A DNA stretch of 64,000 nt from Bacillus sp. J37 (GTDB lineage Bacteria; Bacillota; Bacilli; Bacillales; Bacillaceae): the NCBI RefSeq assembly GCF_000518865.1, contig NZ_JAEK01000005.1:147671-211670 (forward strand). Direction: 5' to 3'. Below the pieces are notes generated by a model, which was not told where the DNA came from, made no database searches, and worked only from the letters and a program-made list of their open reading frames with translations. Shown piece by piece: positions 38,451 through 47,996 of this stretch (position 1 is its first letter; every line of letters starts with the position of its first letter). A program made the position numbers and the translations under genes.

Positions 38451-39449
38451 TTATTCTTCTTCTTGTTCCTCAATAATACCTGAGAACAGACCGTAGACAT
38501 ATTGCTCAGTATGAAACTCTTGTAAATCATCCATCTTTTCACCTAAACCAACAAATTTCACTGGTACATCCAGTTCACCTTTAATAGCCAATACAATACC
38601 ACCCTTAGCTGTACCGTCTAATTTAGTAAGAACAATTCCTGAAACATCTGTTGCTTGTGAAAATTGTTTCGCTTGTGTCATCGCGTTTTGACCTGTTGTT
38701 GCATCTAATACAAGTAATACTTCATGCGGTGCTCCAGGGATCTCACGTTCTATCACACGTTTTACCTTTTCAAGCTCCTTCATCAAGTTTACTTTGTTTT
38801 GAAGACGTCCGGCTGTATCACATAATAAAACATCTACTTGTCTAGCTTTAGCAGCTTGGACGGCATCGTACATAACAGCAGCAGGATCTGAGCCTTCCGA
38901 TTGTTTAATTACATCTACGCCAACTCTTTCTCCCCATACTTCCAGCTGTTCAATTGCTCCTGCCCTAAATGTATCTCCAGCTGCTAAAAGAACTGAATTA
39001 CCCTCACTTTTTAACTTATGAGCTAATTTTCCGATTGTAGTTGTTTTTCCAACACCATTAACACCTACGAATAAAATAACATTTAGTCTGCCTTTTTCAA
39101 GGTTTAATTTGTTAATAGGTTCTTCTTCACTGTCACCTTCATAAATGTCAATAAGTTTTTCAGAGATGACAGCTTGGACATCCTTTGTATCTTGGATGTT
39201 GCGTCGCTTCACTTCCATTTTCAACTCATCAATTAAATCCATAACAGTAGCGACACCCACATCTGCACTAATTAAAAGCTCTTCAAGTTCCTCGAAAAAA
39301 TCTTCATCTACTTTTCGATATTTCGCCACTAAATCATTCATTTTACCTGCAAAAGAATCTCGGGTTTTTGTCAAGCCCTCTTTAAATTTTACAGTTACAG
39401 CATCTGTTTGTTGAGTGATTTTTTCTTTTAATTTCTTAAAAAAACTCAT
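38451..39449 (-). CDS. ftsY: FtsY, SRP receptor GTPase
   Basis: 332 residues. Docks Ffh-ribosome complexes at the membrane. N and G domains have GVNGVGKTTTIGKLAHKL, DTAGRLQ, TKLDGTAKGG and GLGEKMDDLQEF. The acidic A domain of proteobacteria is lacking, as usual in Bacillus. ATG start with a rather distant AAGGA. It follows smc by 20 bases. Confidence 0.97.
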   Translation of the reverse strand: MSFFKKLKEKITQQTDAVTVKFKEGLTKTRDSFAGKMNDLVAKYRKVDEDFFEELEELLISADVGVATVMDLIDELKMEVKRRNIQDTKDVQAVISEKLIDIYEGDSEEEPINKLNLEKGRLNVILFVGVNGVGKTTTIGKLAHKLKSEGNSVLLAAGDTFRAGAIEQLEVWGERVGVDVIKQSEGSDPAAVMYDAVQAAKARQVDVLLCDTAGRLQNKVNLMKELEKVKRVIEREIPGAPHEVLLVLDATTGQNAMTQAKQFSQATDVSGIVLTKLDGTAKGGIVLAIKGELDVPVKFVGLGEKMDDLQEFHTEQYVYGLFSGIIEEQEEE

Positions 39450-39469
39450 TCTGTTGGTCGTCCTTTCGG

Positions 39470-42400
39470 CTAAGATTGAACTAATTCTTTTGTCTCTTCT
39501 AATCTAACTGATACAAGCTTTGAGACACCTGATTCCTGCATCGTTACCCCATATAATACATCCGCTTCTTCCATGGTACCTTTACGATGGGTGATGACGA
39601 TAAATTGAGTTTCATGACTGAACTTCTTTAAATATTGCGCAAATCGATGTACATTTGCTTCATCAAGAGCTGCCTCAACTTCATCAAGTACACAAAACGG
39701 GACAGGGCGGACTTTCAAAATCGAGAATAATAATGCTATAGCTGTTAATGCACGTTCTCCTCCAGACAACAACCCAAGATTTTGTAATTTTTTACCAGGT
39801 GGTTGTGCAACAATTTCAACACCTGTGTTTAACAAATCATTAGGATCTGTTAGTTTAAGCTCCGCTCTTCCCCCACCAAAGAGGGCTTGGAATACAGCTT
39901 CAAAATGTGATCGAATTGCATTAAAGGTTTGTTCAAACCTTCTTTTCATTTCATCATCCATTTCATCAATCACTAAGTAAAGTGTGTCTTTCGCTTCTAG
40001 TAAATCATCACGTTGCTCGGTTAAGAATGTAAAACGTTCAGAAACACGTTCATATTCATCAATCGCTCCTAAGTTTACCGTTCCTAACTCATCAATTGCA
40101 AGTTTGATTAGTTTAACACGTTTTCTCGCTTCATCCACTGCAATCTCAAGTGTGAATTTTTCTTTTGCTCCTTCAAAGGATAAAAAGTATTCCTCACGTA
40201 AATGATTTAAGCGATTATCGAGTTCAACGTCCAGGCGGTTTAGCTTTACTTCTTCATCTTTAAGGATTTCTTGCAATTGCTTATCTTGACGTTTTATCTC
40301 TTTTAACTCGCTTTCTTCAAACTCAAGCTTGCCTTGTAGCTGAAGACGTTCTTCTCTTCTACTTGCAATTAAATCGATTGTTTTATTTTTATCTTGAAGC
40401 TTTTTTGTTGCCGCTTCTTCCAGTTTTTCTTCTCCGGATGAGCTTGACGTCATTTCACTTGATAGAAGAGAGTAATCATCAGCTGCTTCGTCATGCTTTT
40501 GTTGAGCATGCTTTAGATCTTCATGAATTCTTTCTACTTTTTCTTTTTGATTTTCAAACAATTGTTGTTTTCCGGCTAAGACAACTTTTAGTTCTGTTAG
40601 TTCAGTTTGAAGCTCATCTTTTGAGGTTTGCTGTGTGTTTTTCTTTTCAGACATTTCCTCAATTTTTTGATCAAGATCAACTATTTTTGTTGAAACTTCT
40701 TGAAGTTTAGCCTCAAGTTCTTTTTTGCGACGATCAATCCGATCCTTTTCAGAATCAAACGATTCTCTTTCTGAATCATATAATGTTAAATGATCATTCA
40801 CATTTTTTTCATTTAATTCAATTTCACGGATATCACTTCGTATTCTTTGTTCCTCTAGTCTTAGATTTTCACCTTTTGAGCGTAAATCCTCTAATTGCCT
40901 TTCTTGTTTTACAATGATCTCCTTCGAAGACTTTACATCCATTTCGAGTTGTTCTGTTTTCTCTTCCATTACCGTCAGCTTTTCCGAAATTTGTTCAACT
41001 TCGCGTTGTCGACTTAAGAGTGAATTGTTTTTTTGTTTAACGGCTCCACCAGTCATCGAACCGCCAGGATTTACAACATCTCCTTGTAGCGTTACAAGCC
41101 GGTAACGATAATTCATTAACTTTGCAATATCATTTGCACCTTTTAGATCTGATGTAACAATGACTGTTCCTAGTAAGTTAGCGATTATTGATTTAAATCT
41201 AGGTTCATACTCCACAAGACTTGTAGCGATACCGATAAAAGCAGGGTGATTTTGAATCATATTCAAATCATGCTTGTTGATAGCACGCTCTTTAATGACT
41301 GACAGTGGGAGTAACGTAGCTCGCCCATATGAGTTTTGCTTTAAAAATTGTATCGCTTTTCTAGCAGCACCTTCATCTTCAACAACTACATGCTGCATAG
41401 AGCTGCTTAAGGCAATCTCAACGGCAGTTTCAAAGTCCTTTTCCGTCTTAATTAATTCTGCCACAGCACCATGAATTCCTCCGAGTTTGTCTTTGGCCTT
41501 TAGAATCTCTTTTACTCCTTGAAAAAATCCAGCATAATCTTCCTGCATTGATTCTAGTACTTCTTTACGTGACCTGGTTTGTTGTAATAATTGATAGGCC
41601 TGATATAATGCCGATTCTTTTTTTTGATACGTACTTTTAAGGTTTTCTAGTTTGGCTGAGGTGTCTCGGAAATTTTTTATTTGATCTGATAATTGTTTCT
41701 CAACCAGTGCATAGTTTGCTTCAACCTTTAATTTTTTTTCTAAAATTTCAGAGCGCTCTACCACATATCGTTTATTTGATTCTAGCAATCTCTCATTTTT
41801 TCTTTCTTGTTGAGTTAATTGTTCATTTAAATATTGAATCTCATTTCTTGCTGTAGCTTGCTCATTAAGGAGTTCAAAATATTCACTTTTCATTTCTTCA
41901 ATTAGCTCTTCAATATTTTGATTATATGATAATGCCATCTTTTGCTTTTCTGATAATTCTTTTTTGATCAATTCCAATTCATTTGAATAAACGTCAAGAA
42001 GCATTTCTTGTTCTGATTTTTCATGACGTAATTGAGCTATTTGCGTTGTATAGTCAGCTATTGTTTTTTCTAATTGAGCTTTATTTTGATGGGCATTTTT
42101 CTTTCTCTCTTTTAGGACTTCTTTTCTACCTTCAAGCTTTTCTAACTCTTCACTTGCAAGTAAAAGAACCTGTTGAAGGTCATTAATCGAGTCATCTAAA
42201 GCACCAATATGATCTTTCATCTGTTCGACTGCTGCTTCTTTTTTATGCATGGTAGCTGAAAGGTTTCCTTCTAAGACCTTGTTATTTTCTACAGATTTAG
42301 AAAGACTTTCATATTTTTGATGAAGTTCTTCTATTTCATACACTGTTAAAGCAACTTCAATCTGCTCTAGTTCTTCCTTTTGTTCTAAATAATCCTTGGC

Positions 42401-43033
42401 AATAGATGCCTGCATTTTTAAAGGTTCGACTTGCCCTTCCAACTCATGAAGAATATCATTTACACGATTTAAATTTTCTTGTGTTTCCGCAAGTTTATAT
42501 TCAGCCTTTTTCTTCCGGGATTTATATTTCAAAACTCCTGCAGCTTCTTCAAAAATTGAACGTCTTTCTTCAGATTTACTGCTTAGAATTTCTTCTACTT
42601 TCCCTTGGCTTATGATCGAAAATGCTTCTTTCCCTAAACCTGAGTCCATAAACAGGTCAACAATGTCTTTTAATCGACAGCTTTGTTTATTAATGAAAAA
42701 CTCGCTTTCTCCTGAACGGTAAACACGGCGGGTTACACTTACCTCATGATAATCAATAGGAAGAAAATGATCTTCATTATCAAGCGTAAGAGTTACTTCA
42801 GCTACATTTAAGCTTTTTCTCGAATCACTTCCGGCAAAAATAATATCTTCCATTTTTGCTCCGCGCAAAGATTTAGCCGACTGTTCTCCAAGTACCCATC
42901 TAATACCATCGGTTATATTACTTTTCCCACTTCCATTAGGTCCAACTACTGCAGTAACACCTTTGACAAAATCTACGGTGACTCTTTCAGCAAAGGACTT
43001 GAATCCAACAATATCCAAACGTTTGAGGAACAT
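39470..43033 (-). CDS. smc: SMC, chromosome segregation ATPase
   Basis: 1187 residues. Forms the bacterial condensin with ScpA and ScpB. Walker A GPNGSGKSN is at about residues 32-40, two long coiled coils flank a hinge (about residues 510-660, with GGIHGAVAELI), and the head has the signature LSGGERALTAIALLF and Walker B VLDEVEAALDEAN. ATG with a strong GGAGG. It follows rnc by 225 bases, a gap holding the rnc terminator. Confidence 0.98.
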   Translation of the reverse strand: MFLKRLDIVGFKSFAERVTVDFVKGVTAVVGPNGSGKSNITDGIRWVLGEQSAKSLRGAKMEDIIFAGSDSRKSLNVAEVTLTLDNEDHFLPIDYHEVSVTRRVYRSGESEFFINKQSCRLKDIVDLFMDSGLGKEAFSIISQGKVEEILSSKSEERRSIFEEAAGVLKYKSRKKKAEYKLAETQENLNRVNDILHELEGQVEPLKMQASIAKDYLEQKEELEQIEVALTVYEIEELHQKYESLSKSVENNKVLEGNLSATMHKKEAAVEQMKDHIGALDDSINDLQQVLLLASEELEKLEGRKEVLKERKKNAHQNKAQLEKTIADYTTQIAQLRHEKSEQEMLLDVYSNELELIKKELSEKQKMALSYNQNIEELIEEMKSEYFELLNEQATARNEIQYLNEQLTQQERKNERLLESNKRYVVERSEILEKKLKVEANYALVEKQLSDQIKNFRDTSAKLENLKSTYQKKESALYQAYQLLQQTRSRKEVLESMQEDYAGFFQGVKEILKAKDKLGGIHGAVAELIKTEKDFETAVEIALSSSMQHVVVEDEGAARKAIQFLKQNSYGRATLLPLSVIKERAINKHDLNMIQNHPAFIGIATSLVEYEPRFKSIIANLLGTVIVTSDLKGANDIAKLMNYRYRLVTLQGDVVNPGGSMTGGAVKQKNNSLLSRQREVEQISEKLTVMEEKTEQLEMDVKSSKEIIVKQERQLEDLRSKGENLRLEEQRIRSDIREIELNEKNVNDHLTLYDSERESFDSEKDRIDRRKKELEAKLQEVSTKIVDLDQKIEEMSEKKNTQQTSKDELQTELTELKVVLAGKQQLFENQKEKVERIHEDLKHAQQKHDEAADDYSLLSSEMTSSSSGEEKLEEAATKKLQDKNKTIDLIASRREERLQLQGKLEFEESELKEIKRQDKQLQEILKDEEVKLNRLDVELDNRLNHLREEYFLSFEGAKEKFTLEIAVDEARKRVKLIKLAIDELGTVNLGAIDEYERVSERFTFLTEQRDDLLEAKDTLYLVIDEMDDEMKRRFEQTFNAIRSHFEAVFQALFGGGRAELKLTDPNDLLNTGVEIVAQPPGKKLQNLGLLSGGERALTAIALLFSILKVRPVPFCVLDEVEAALDEANVHRFAQYLKKFSHETQFIVITHRKGTMEEADVLYGVTMQESGVSKLVSVRLEETKELVQS

Positions 43034-43186
43034 TGTGATCCTCCTTACTTATTCTTTTTTTCTAATGTTTTCGTCAATTGTGTTTTATATCATCGTAATT
43101 ATGACAAACTCCTCCATATTTTATCATAATTTGTCGACATAACTTAAAGTTTTTTTATCGTTAAGAGTTTTAAATAGATAAACCTT

Positions 43187-43251
43187 AAAAAAGGACAATT
43201 CCTTTAATTTCGTATGTTGTTTATCATACGATTCTAAGGTTGTCCTTTTTA
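43187..43251 (-). terminator. rnc terminator
   Basis: A long composite stem: outer arms AAAAAGGACAA with complement, inner CCTT/AAGG and CGTATG/CATACG. The outer stem is followed by T on the minus strand. It sits 8 bases after the rnc stop. Confidence 0.85.
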
Positions 43252-43258
43252 CTTGATC

Positions 43259-44002
43259 CTATTTATTTATTTGTTGCAGTTTCGATAGTGCCTCTTGGGC
43301 AGCATGCTGTTCTGCTTCTTTTTTTGACTTACCGCTACCTGTACCATACACCTTGCCATCTAAAGAAACAGTGGAGACAAATTCACGGTTATGCGCAGGA
43401 CCTTTTTCCTGAAGGATTTTATATTCTAATATCCCTTTTGTATCTCTTTGAACAAATTCCTGAAGCTGACTCTTGAAATCCATTACATGCGAAAAGGCTC
43501 CTTCATCAACTTTTGGAATAACAAACTTATCCAAAAATTGAACAACGGCCTCAAGACCTTGATCTAAATAAAGCGCTCCAATGAATGCTTCAAATACATC
43601 AGCGAGTAAAGCAGGCCGAGAACGCCCTCCAGTCATTTCCTCACCTTTACCAAGTAACACCAAACTACCAAACGATAGAGAATTAGCAAAACCAACAAGT
43701 GATGGCTCACATACGATCGCAGCACGTAATTTTGTTAATTCCCCTTCACTCATCATTGGATATTTCTTGTAGAGGTATTGAGAAATAGTTAACTCAAGAA
43801 CAGCATCACCTAAAAATTCCAGCCTCTCATTATCTTCATATGGTTTTTTTCGATGTTCATTAACATATGAGGAATGAGTAAATGCTTGGTACAAGAGTTT
43901 TTCATTTGCAAACACATGTCCAATATTCACTTGGAATTTTTTAAACTCTTCCGCTTTTTTTGCAAAAGAGCGTCTCTCTTTATAATTTATATGTCTTGCC
44001 AT
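43259..44002 (-). CDS. rnc: Rnc, ribonuclease III
   Basis: 247 residues. Cuts double-stranded RNA, including rRNA precursors. The catalytic domain has [14 protein letters not shown] and [16 protein letters not shown]; the C-terminal dsRNA-binding domain has [21 protein letters not shown] at 44002 has GGAGG 8 bases upstream; a TTG at 44017 overlaps that site. A long hairpin (44053-44113) lies in its leader. Confidence 0.97.
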   Translation of the reverse strand: MARHINYKERRSFAKKAEEFKKFQVNIGHVFANEKLLYQAFTHSSYVNEHRKKPYEDNERLEFLGDAVLELTISQYLYKKYPMMSEGELTKLRAAIVCEPSLVGFANSLSFGSLVLLGKGEEMTGGRSRPALLADVFEAFIGALYLDQGLEAVVQFLDKFVIPKVDEGAFSHVMDFKSQLQEFVQRDTKGILEYKILQEKGPAHNREFVSTVSLDGKVYGTGSGKSKKEAEQHAAQEALSKLQQINK

Positions 44003-44052
44003 AGCTTGGACCTCCAATTTAAATACGAAAGCAACTCCATGTTTAAACTTGT

Positions 44053-44113
44053 ATAAGACACTTCATAATTGAAGGTAATTGTCATTGTCCCCTTGAATTA
44101 TGAAGTGGCTTAT
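44053..44113 (-). ncRNA. Long imperfect hairpin in the rnc leader
   Basis: Arms of 5 + 12 + 4 base pairs with two single mismatches: ATAAG-A-CACTTCATAATT-G-AAGG against its complement, loop of 15. It lies about 50 bases before the rnc start. A -10-like TATACT at 44137-44142 is suitably placed to start a transcript just before it. No U-run follows. It resembles a possible RNase III substrate. Confidence 0.55.
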
Positions 44114-44213
44114 GACCTGTACATGTGTTTACCAGTAGTATACATCATGCTAAGAATAAAGCATAGAAACCTGATACCAGCAAAAATAATTTTTAAATGC
44201 TAAAGAAAGGGGG

Positions 44214-44244
44214 AAAGTCCCGTAATACCTACGGGACTTTTTTT
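44214..44244 (+). terminator. Hairpin after acpP with U-run on the plus strand
   Basis: An 11-bp perfect stem (AAAGTCCCGTA with complement, 5-base loop). On the plus strand it is followed by TTTT and looks like a terminator; on the minus strand, after acpP, the stem is followed by CCCCC. It may end acpP transcripts weakly and block antisense transcription. Confidence 0.6.
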
Positions 44245-44251
44245 AGCAACA

Positions 44252-44485
44252 TTACTGTTGGCTATTTATGTAGTTAACAGCGTCACCCACTGTACCGATT
44301 TTTTCTGCATCTTCGTCAGAAATCTCCATATCGAACTCATCTTCAAGTTCCATAACAAGCTCAACTACATCAAGGGAATCTGCTCCAAGATCATCTTTAA
44401 ATGAAGACTCTAATTTCACTTCAGCCTCATCTACACCTAAACGGTCAACGATAATCTTTGTTACACGTTCTAAAACATCTGCCAT
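44252..44485 (-). CDS. acpP: AcpP, acyl carrier protein
   Basis: 77 residues, acidic. Carries growing fatty acids on a phosphopantetheine attached to S37 ([14 protein letters not shown]). ATG with GGGGAGGTGA, a very strong ribosome binding site. It follows fabG by 128 bases, a gap holding a hairpin and a -10 element, so extra expression over fabD-fabG is likely. Confidence 0.98.
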   Translation of the reverse strand: MADVLERVTKIIVDRLGVDEAEVKLESSFKDDLGADSLDVVELVMELEDEFDMEISDEDAEKIGTVGDAVNYINSQQ

Positions 44486-44507
44486 TTTCCTTCACCTCCC
44501 CTCAAGT

Positions 44508-44513
44508 ATTATA
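44508..44513 (-). promoter_or_regulatory. Candidate acpP -10 element
   Basis: A perfect TATAAT on the minus strand, 22 bases before the acpP ATG. No good -35 stands at 16-18 bases. A separate acpP promoter is plausible. Confidence 0.35.
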
Positions 44514-44580
44514 GATGATTTTATTATGAAAAACTAGGTTTGTTTCTAGTATTTTATTTCAATCAGTTTTCTTCACTAGT

Positions 44581-44603
44581 TTTCCTTGCCACGATCAAGG
44601 AAA
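44581..44603 (-). other. Hairpin between fabG and acpP
   Basis: An 8-bp perfect stem TTTCCTTG/CAAGGAAA with a 7-base loop and no T-run. It might be a processing or stability element that raises acpP over fabG. Confidence 0.4.
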
Positions 44604-44613
44604 TACAAAAAAA

Positions 44614-45354
44614 TTACATCACCATTCCACCGTTAATATGAAGAGTTTGCCCAGTGATATATTTACTTTTCTCCGAAGCAAGGAATGTTACAGCATTAGC
44701 TATATCACTTGGTTCTCCTAAAGCTGCTAATGGAATTTGTTTAAGTAAATCCGCTTTGATATCGTCATTTAATTCATCTGTCATGTCTGTTGTAATAAAT
44801 CCGGGAGCTACAGCATTTACAGTAATATTTCTAGATGCTAATTCCTTGGCTGTTGTTTTTGTTAATCCAATTACTCCCGCTTTTGCTGCAACATAATTTG
44901 CTTGACCAGGATTTCCGCTTACACCAACAACTGATGTTATATTAATAATTCGGCCATTTCTTTGCTTCATCATTTGTCTTGTAACTGCCTTTGTACAGAG
45001 AAATACTCCTTTTAAGTTTGTGTCGATAACTTCATCCCATTCTGAATCCTTCATTCTCATGAGAAGATTATCTCTTGTTATTCCTGCGTTATTTACAAGA
45101 ATATCTAATTGACCAAATTCCTTAATCACTTCTTTTATCATTTGCTGAACTTCATCACCATTAGACACATCGGCTTTAATAGCGATAGCTTGTCCGCCAC
45201 TTGCTTTGATCTCATCAACAACCTCATTAGCTTTTGCTTCGTTTCCGGCATAGTTAACAGCAATACTAGCCCCATTCTTTGCAAGATCCAATGCAATGGC
45301 TCTTCCAATTCCACGTGATGCCCCGGTAACTAAAGCAACCTTATTGCTTAGCAT
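44614..45354 (-). CDS. fabG: FabG, 3-oxoacyl-ACP reductase
   Basis: 246 residues, short-chain dehydrogenase fold. Reduces 3-oxoacyl-ACP with NADPH in fatty acid elongation. [12 protein letters not shown] binds the cofactor; NNAG, Ser in ITSVVG, and YVAAKAG supply the catalytic set. The ATG overlaps the fabD stop (TAATG), with AAAGGAGG. Confidence 0.98.
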   Translation of the reverse strand: MLSNKVALVTGASRGIGRAIALDLAKNGASIAVNYAGNEAKANEVVDEIKASGGQAIAIKADVSNGDEVQQMIKEVIKEFGQLDILVNNAGITRDNLLMRMKDSEWDEVIDTNLKGVFLCTKAVTRQMMKQRNGRIINITSVVGVSGNPGQANYVAAKAGVIGLTKTTAKELASRNITVNAVAPGFITTDMTDELNDDIKADLLKQIPLAALGEPSDIANAVTFLASEKSKYITGQTLHINGGMVM

Positions 45355-46298
45355 TAAGCTTCCTCCTTTAATTTTTCTACAGTTATATGTAAAGATTCAA
45401 GATCAAATATATTATAAACCGATGCTGAACGATCAATTTTTTTCACCAATCCGGTTAACACTTTACCAGGTCCAATTTCGACAAATGTTGTCACACCATT
45501 TTGTACCATTGTTCTTATTGATTCTTCCCATCTTACAGGTGAGTATAACTGTTTGACAAGTAAATCCTTAATTTGCTCGTGAATTTCTACCGGTTTTGCT
45601 GTTACATTTGCAATGACCTGGGAAGTAGCATCCTTGAATTTAACTTCAGATAATATCTGATCAAACTTTTCTGCTGCAGGTTTCATTAACTCAGAATGGA
45701 ACGGCCCGCTGACAACCAATGGAATTGCTCGTTTTGCACCATTTTCTTTTGCAAGTGCAGATGCCTTTTCAACCCCTGCAGCTGTTCCAGAAATAACGAT
45801 TTGTCCGGGGCAATTTAGGTTCGCTAATTGAACCGAATCGCCATTTTCAGTTACATTGTTTGTGACCTTTTCCAATTCTTCTGCCGCCATTCCCAGGATG
45901 GCCGACATTGCTCCCTTACCTGCAGGTACAGCCTCGTCCATATATTCTCCGCGTTTTTTTACAGCATAAACAGCGTCCTCAAAATCCAGAACACCTGCAG
46001 CAACAAGAGCCGAGTATTCTCCTAACGAATGACCAGCAACATAATCTGCATGGACATTAAATTTCTTAACATATTCTAAAATAGCGATACTTGTTGTTAG
46101 TAAAGCAGGCTGGGCATTATAAGTTAATGTTAATGTATCTTGTGGTCCTTCGAAAATGAGTTCCTTTAATTTCTGTCCTAATTTTTTGTCGGCTTTTTCA
46201 AAAATTTCTTTTGACTCAGCAATGTCTTGATAGAAGTCCTTTCCCATGCCAACTACTTGTGATCCTTGACCGGGAAATAAAAAAGCAATCTTCGTCAT
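45354..46298 (-). CDS. fabD: FabD, malonyl-CoA:ACP transacylase
   Basis: 314 residues. Moves malonyl groups from CoA to ACP. The N-terminal FLFPGQGSQ, the nucleophile Ser in [11 protein letters not shown], and the His in SGPFHSELM are present. ATG with GGAGG. It follows plsX. Confidence 0.98.
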   Translation of the reverse strand: MTKIAFLFPGQGSQVVGMGKDFYQDIAESKEIFEKADKKLGQKLKELIFEGPQDTLTLTYNAQPALLTTSIAILEYVKKFNVHADYVAGHSLGEYSALVAAGVLDFEDAVYAVKKRGEYMDEAVPAGKGAMSAILGMAAEELEKVTNNVTENGDSVQLANLNCPGQIVISGTAAGVEKASALAKENGAKRAIPLVVSGPFHSELMKPAAEKFDQILSEVKFKDATSQVIANVTAKPVEIHEQIKDLLVKQLYSPVRWEESIRTMVQNGVTTFVEIGPGKVLTGLVKKIDRSASVYNIFDLESLHITVEKLKEEA

Positions 46299-46315
46299 CT
46301 CGTTTCCTCCGTTTC

Positions 46316-47296
46316 CTATCCCTTTATTGAAGAAAGAATTGTACCGGATACATCATTTGATATCATTTCTCTTGTTTGACGGATAGCATTATAAATTGCA
46401 TTAGCATCCGATGATCCGTGGGCTTTAATCACAGGTGCTTTTAAACCAAATAGAGCAGCACCGCCATATTCAGAATAATCCATTTGCTGTTTGATTACTT
46501 TCAATTGGGGTTTTAACACACCTGCAGCAAGCTTTGAAGTGAAATTACTTGTTAAAGCAGATTTTAGCATCGAAAATACAGAAAGGGCTGTACCCTCGAT
46601 TGTCTTTAGGGCGATATTTCCAGTAAACCCATCTGTAACGACAACATCTGCCACAGATTCCATCAAATCTCTTGATTCAACATTTCCGATAAAGTTAACA
46701 TTCGCTTCTTTTAACAGTTCAAATGTTTGCTTAGTTAACTCATTCCCTTTCTTATCTTCTGTCCCAACATTCAAAAGGCCCACTCTAGGGTTATTAATTC
46801 CTCTAACTTTTTCTGCATATACTGATCCCATAATGGCATATTGAAGTAAATGTTCCGGTTTTGCATCAACATTTGCGCCTACATCTAAAAATAAAAAACC
46901 TTTACCATCCAGTGTTGGTAATGTTGGCGATAATGCAGGCCTTTCTATCCCCTCAATTCTTCCTACAACTAATAATCCGGCTGTCATAAGAGCACCTGTG
47001 TTTCCTGCTGAAATACACCCGTCTGCTCTCCCTTCTTTCACTTCATTTGCCATTAAGACCATTGATGCATTTTTTTTACGACGTACTGCTCGAACAGGCT
47101 CATCTGTTCCTTCGATTATTTCATCAGTATGTATAATGTTGATTCTTGTAGCATCTGTTAAATATGTTTTTATTTTATCTTCCTGACCAATAAGCGTGAC
47201 CTCTAAATCGGGAAATGCAGCTATAGCTTTCATGACACCTTCAACTACCGATTTTGGCGCATGATCTCCACCCATTGCATCGATCGCTAGCTTCAT
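46316..47296 (-). CDS. plsX: PlsX, phosphate acyltransferase
   Basis: 326 residues. Makes acyl-phosphate from acyl-ACP, the first step of Gram-positive phospholipid synthesis, used by Pls[16 protein letters not shown] at the N-terminus and [14 protein letters not shown] are family motifs. It follows fapR by 8 bases. Confidence 0.97.
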   Translation of the reverse strand: MKLAIDAMGGDHAPKSVVEGVMKAIAAFPDLEVTLIGQEDKIKTYLTDATRINIIHTDEIIEGTDEPVRAVRRKKNASMVLMANEVKEGRADGCISAGNTGALMTAGLLVVGRIEGIERPALSPTLPTLDGKGFLFLDVGANVDAKPEHLLQYAIMGSVYAEKVRGINNPRVGLLNVGTEDKKGNELTKQTFELLKEANVNFIGNVESRDLMESVADVVVTDGFTGNIALKTIEGTALSVFSMLKSALTSNFTSKLAAGVLKPQLKVIKQQMDYSEYGGAALFGLKAPVIKAHGSSDANAIYNAIRQTREMISNDVSGTILSSIKG

Positions 47297-47304
47297 TATG
47301 TAAC

Positions 47305-47877
47305 CTACCTTTGTGTTTGATTAGAGCGATACATTTCAAACTCACCAGAAAAAACCAATTCACTTCCTACAAAGCTATTTACTTCTACCATCGTTCGTTT
47401 TTGTTCAGAATCATTTTTCACCATTTTCGCTTTGGCAATGACACGCTCATTTTCTTTCACTTGTCTTGTAAAATGAATATTTGCCTTTGCTGTTAATGCC
47501 AATTCATCATTTATCATCGCTACAGCCAATGAGTTTGCTTGTGCAAATAAGTGATGGCCCCTGGCAATTTGATTCCTGCTAAATACATGCTCTTTTTTAA
47601 TTTCCAAAATAGAAATTGCTGACTCATCGAGTTGTAAGTCTATAACTTCTCCTATTACTTCTTCTATCGGTAATGCCTTAACTTCATCATCCAATTTCTT
47701 TTCAGCAACATGTTTTATTCGTTCCCTTAATTCAGGAATGGATAATTCTAACCTATCCAAGCGTATCGTTTGAATACTAACTTGAAACCTCTCAGCTAGC
47801 TCTTCATCGGTTATGAATGGTGTGTTAGTAATTGTCTCCTGTAATAAAAGTTGTCTCTCTTTTTTACTTTTTCTCAT
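47305..47877 (-). CDS. fapR: FapR, malonyl-CoA-responsive lipid repressor
   Basis: 190 residues: an N-terminal helix-turn-helix ([20 protein letters not shown]) and a C-terminal hot-dog domain that binds malonyl-CoA. It represses the fap regulon (fapR-plsX-fabD-fabG and others) until malonyl-CoA rises. The start [14 protein letters not shown] at 47877 fits the family; its ribosome binding site is weak (GGTG, rather distant). An operator and promoter lie just upstream, so it should autoregulate. Confidence 0.96.
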   Translation of the reverse strand: MRKSKKERQLLLQETITNTPFITDEELAERFQVSIQTIRLDRLELSIPELRERIKHVAEKKLDDEVKALPIEEVIGEVIDLQLDESAISILEIKKEHVFSRNQIARGHHLFAQANSLAVAMINDELALTAKANIHFTRQVKENERVIAKAKMVKNDSEQKRTMVEVNSFVGSELVFSGEFEMYRSNQTQR

Positions 47878-47902
47878 GATATCAATGACACCGTCCGAAC
47901 TA

Positions 47903-47919
47903 TTAAGACTAGGTACTAA
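47903..47919 (-). promoter_or_regulatory. FapR operator
   Basis: The minus-strand sequence TTAGTACCTAGTCTTAA agrees at 15 of 17 positions with the FapR-box pattern I recall (TTAGTACCTRNTACTAA). It begins 5 bases after the -10 of the fapR promoter and so covers the expected start site. Confidence 0.8.
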
Positions 47920-47923
47920 TAGT

Positions 47924-47952
47924 AGTATATAGATAAAGAAAACAGATTGCAA
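47924..47952 (-). promoter_or_regulatory. fapR-plsX-fabD-fabG promoter
   Basis: TTGCAA (4/6), a 17-base spacer, TATACT (5/6) on the minus strand. The -35 lies inside the hairpin that also ends recG. Confidence 0.75.
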
Positions 47953-47972
47953 CTGTATTGCTATCTGTTTTC
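47930..47972 (-). terminator. recG terminator overlapping the fapR -35
   Basis: Arms GAAAACAGAT with complement, one T-T mismatch, then GCAA/TTGC around a 5-base loop: 14 pairs in all. The minus-strand 3' side reads TTTTCTTTATCT, a terminator-like tail. It lies 25 bases after the recG stop. Confidence 0.7.
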
Positions 47973-47996
47973 TTAGAAAAAGTTATTAAGCTAACA

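Noticed and set aside
40363..40710. A plus-strand open frame of over 100 codons, rich in Leu and Phe, opposite smc
   Set aside because: It mirrors the coiled-coil coding bias of smc; no start signal or family match.
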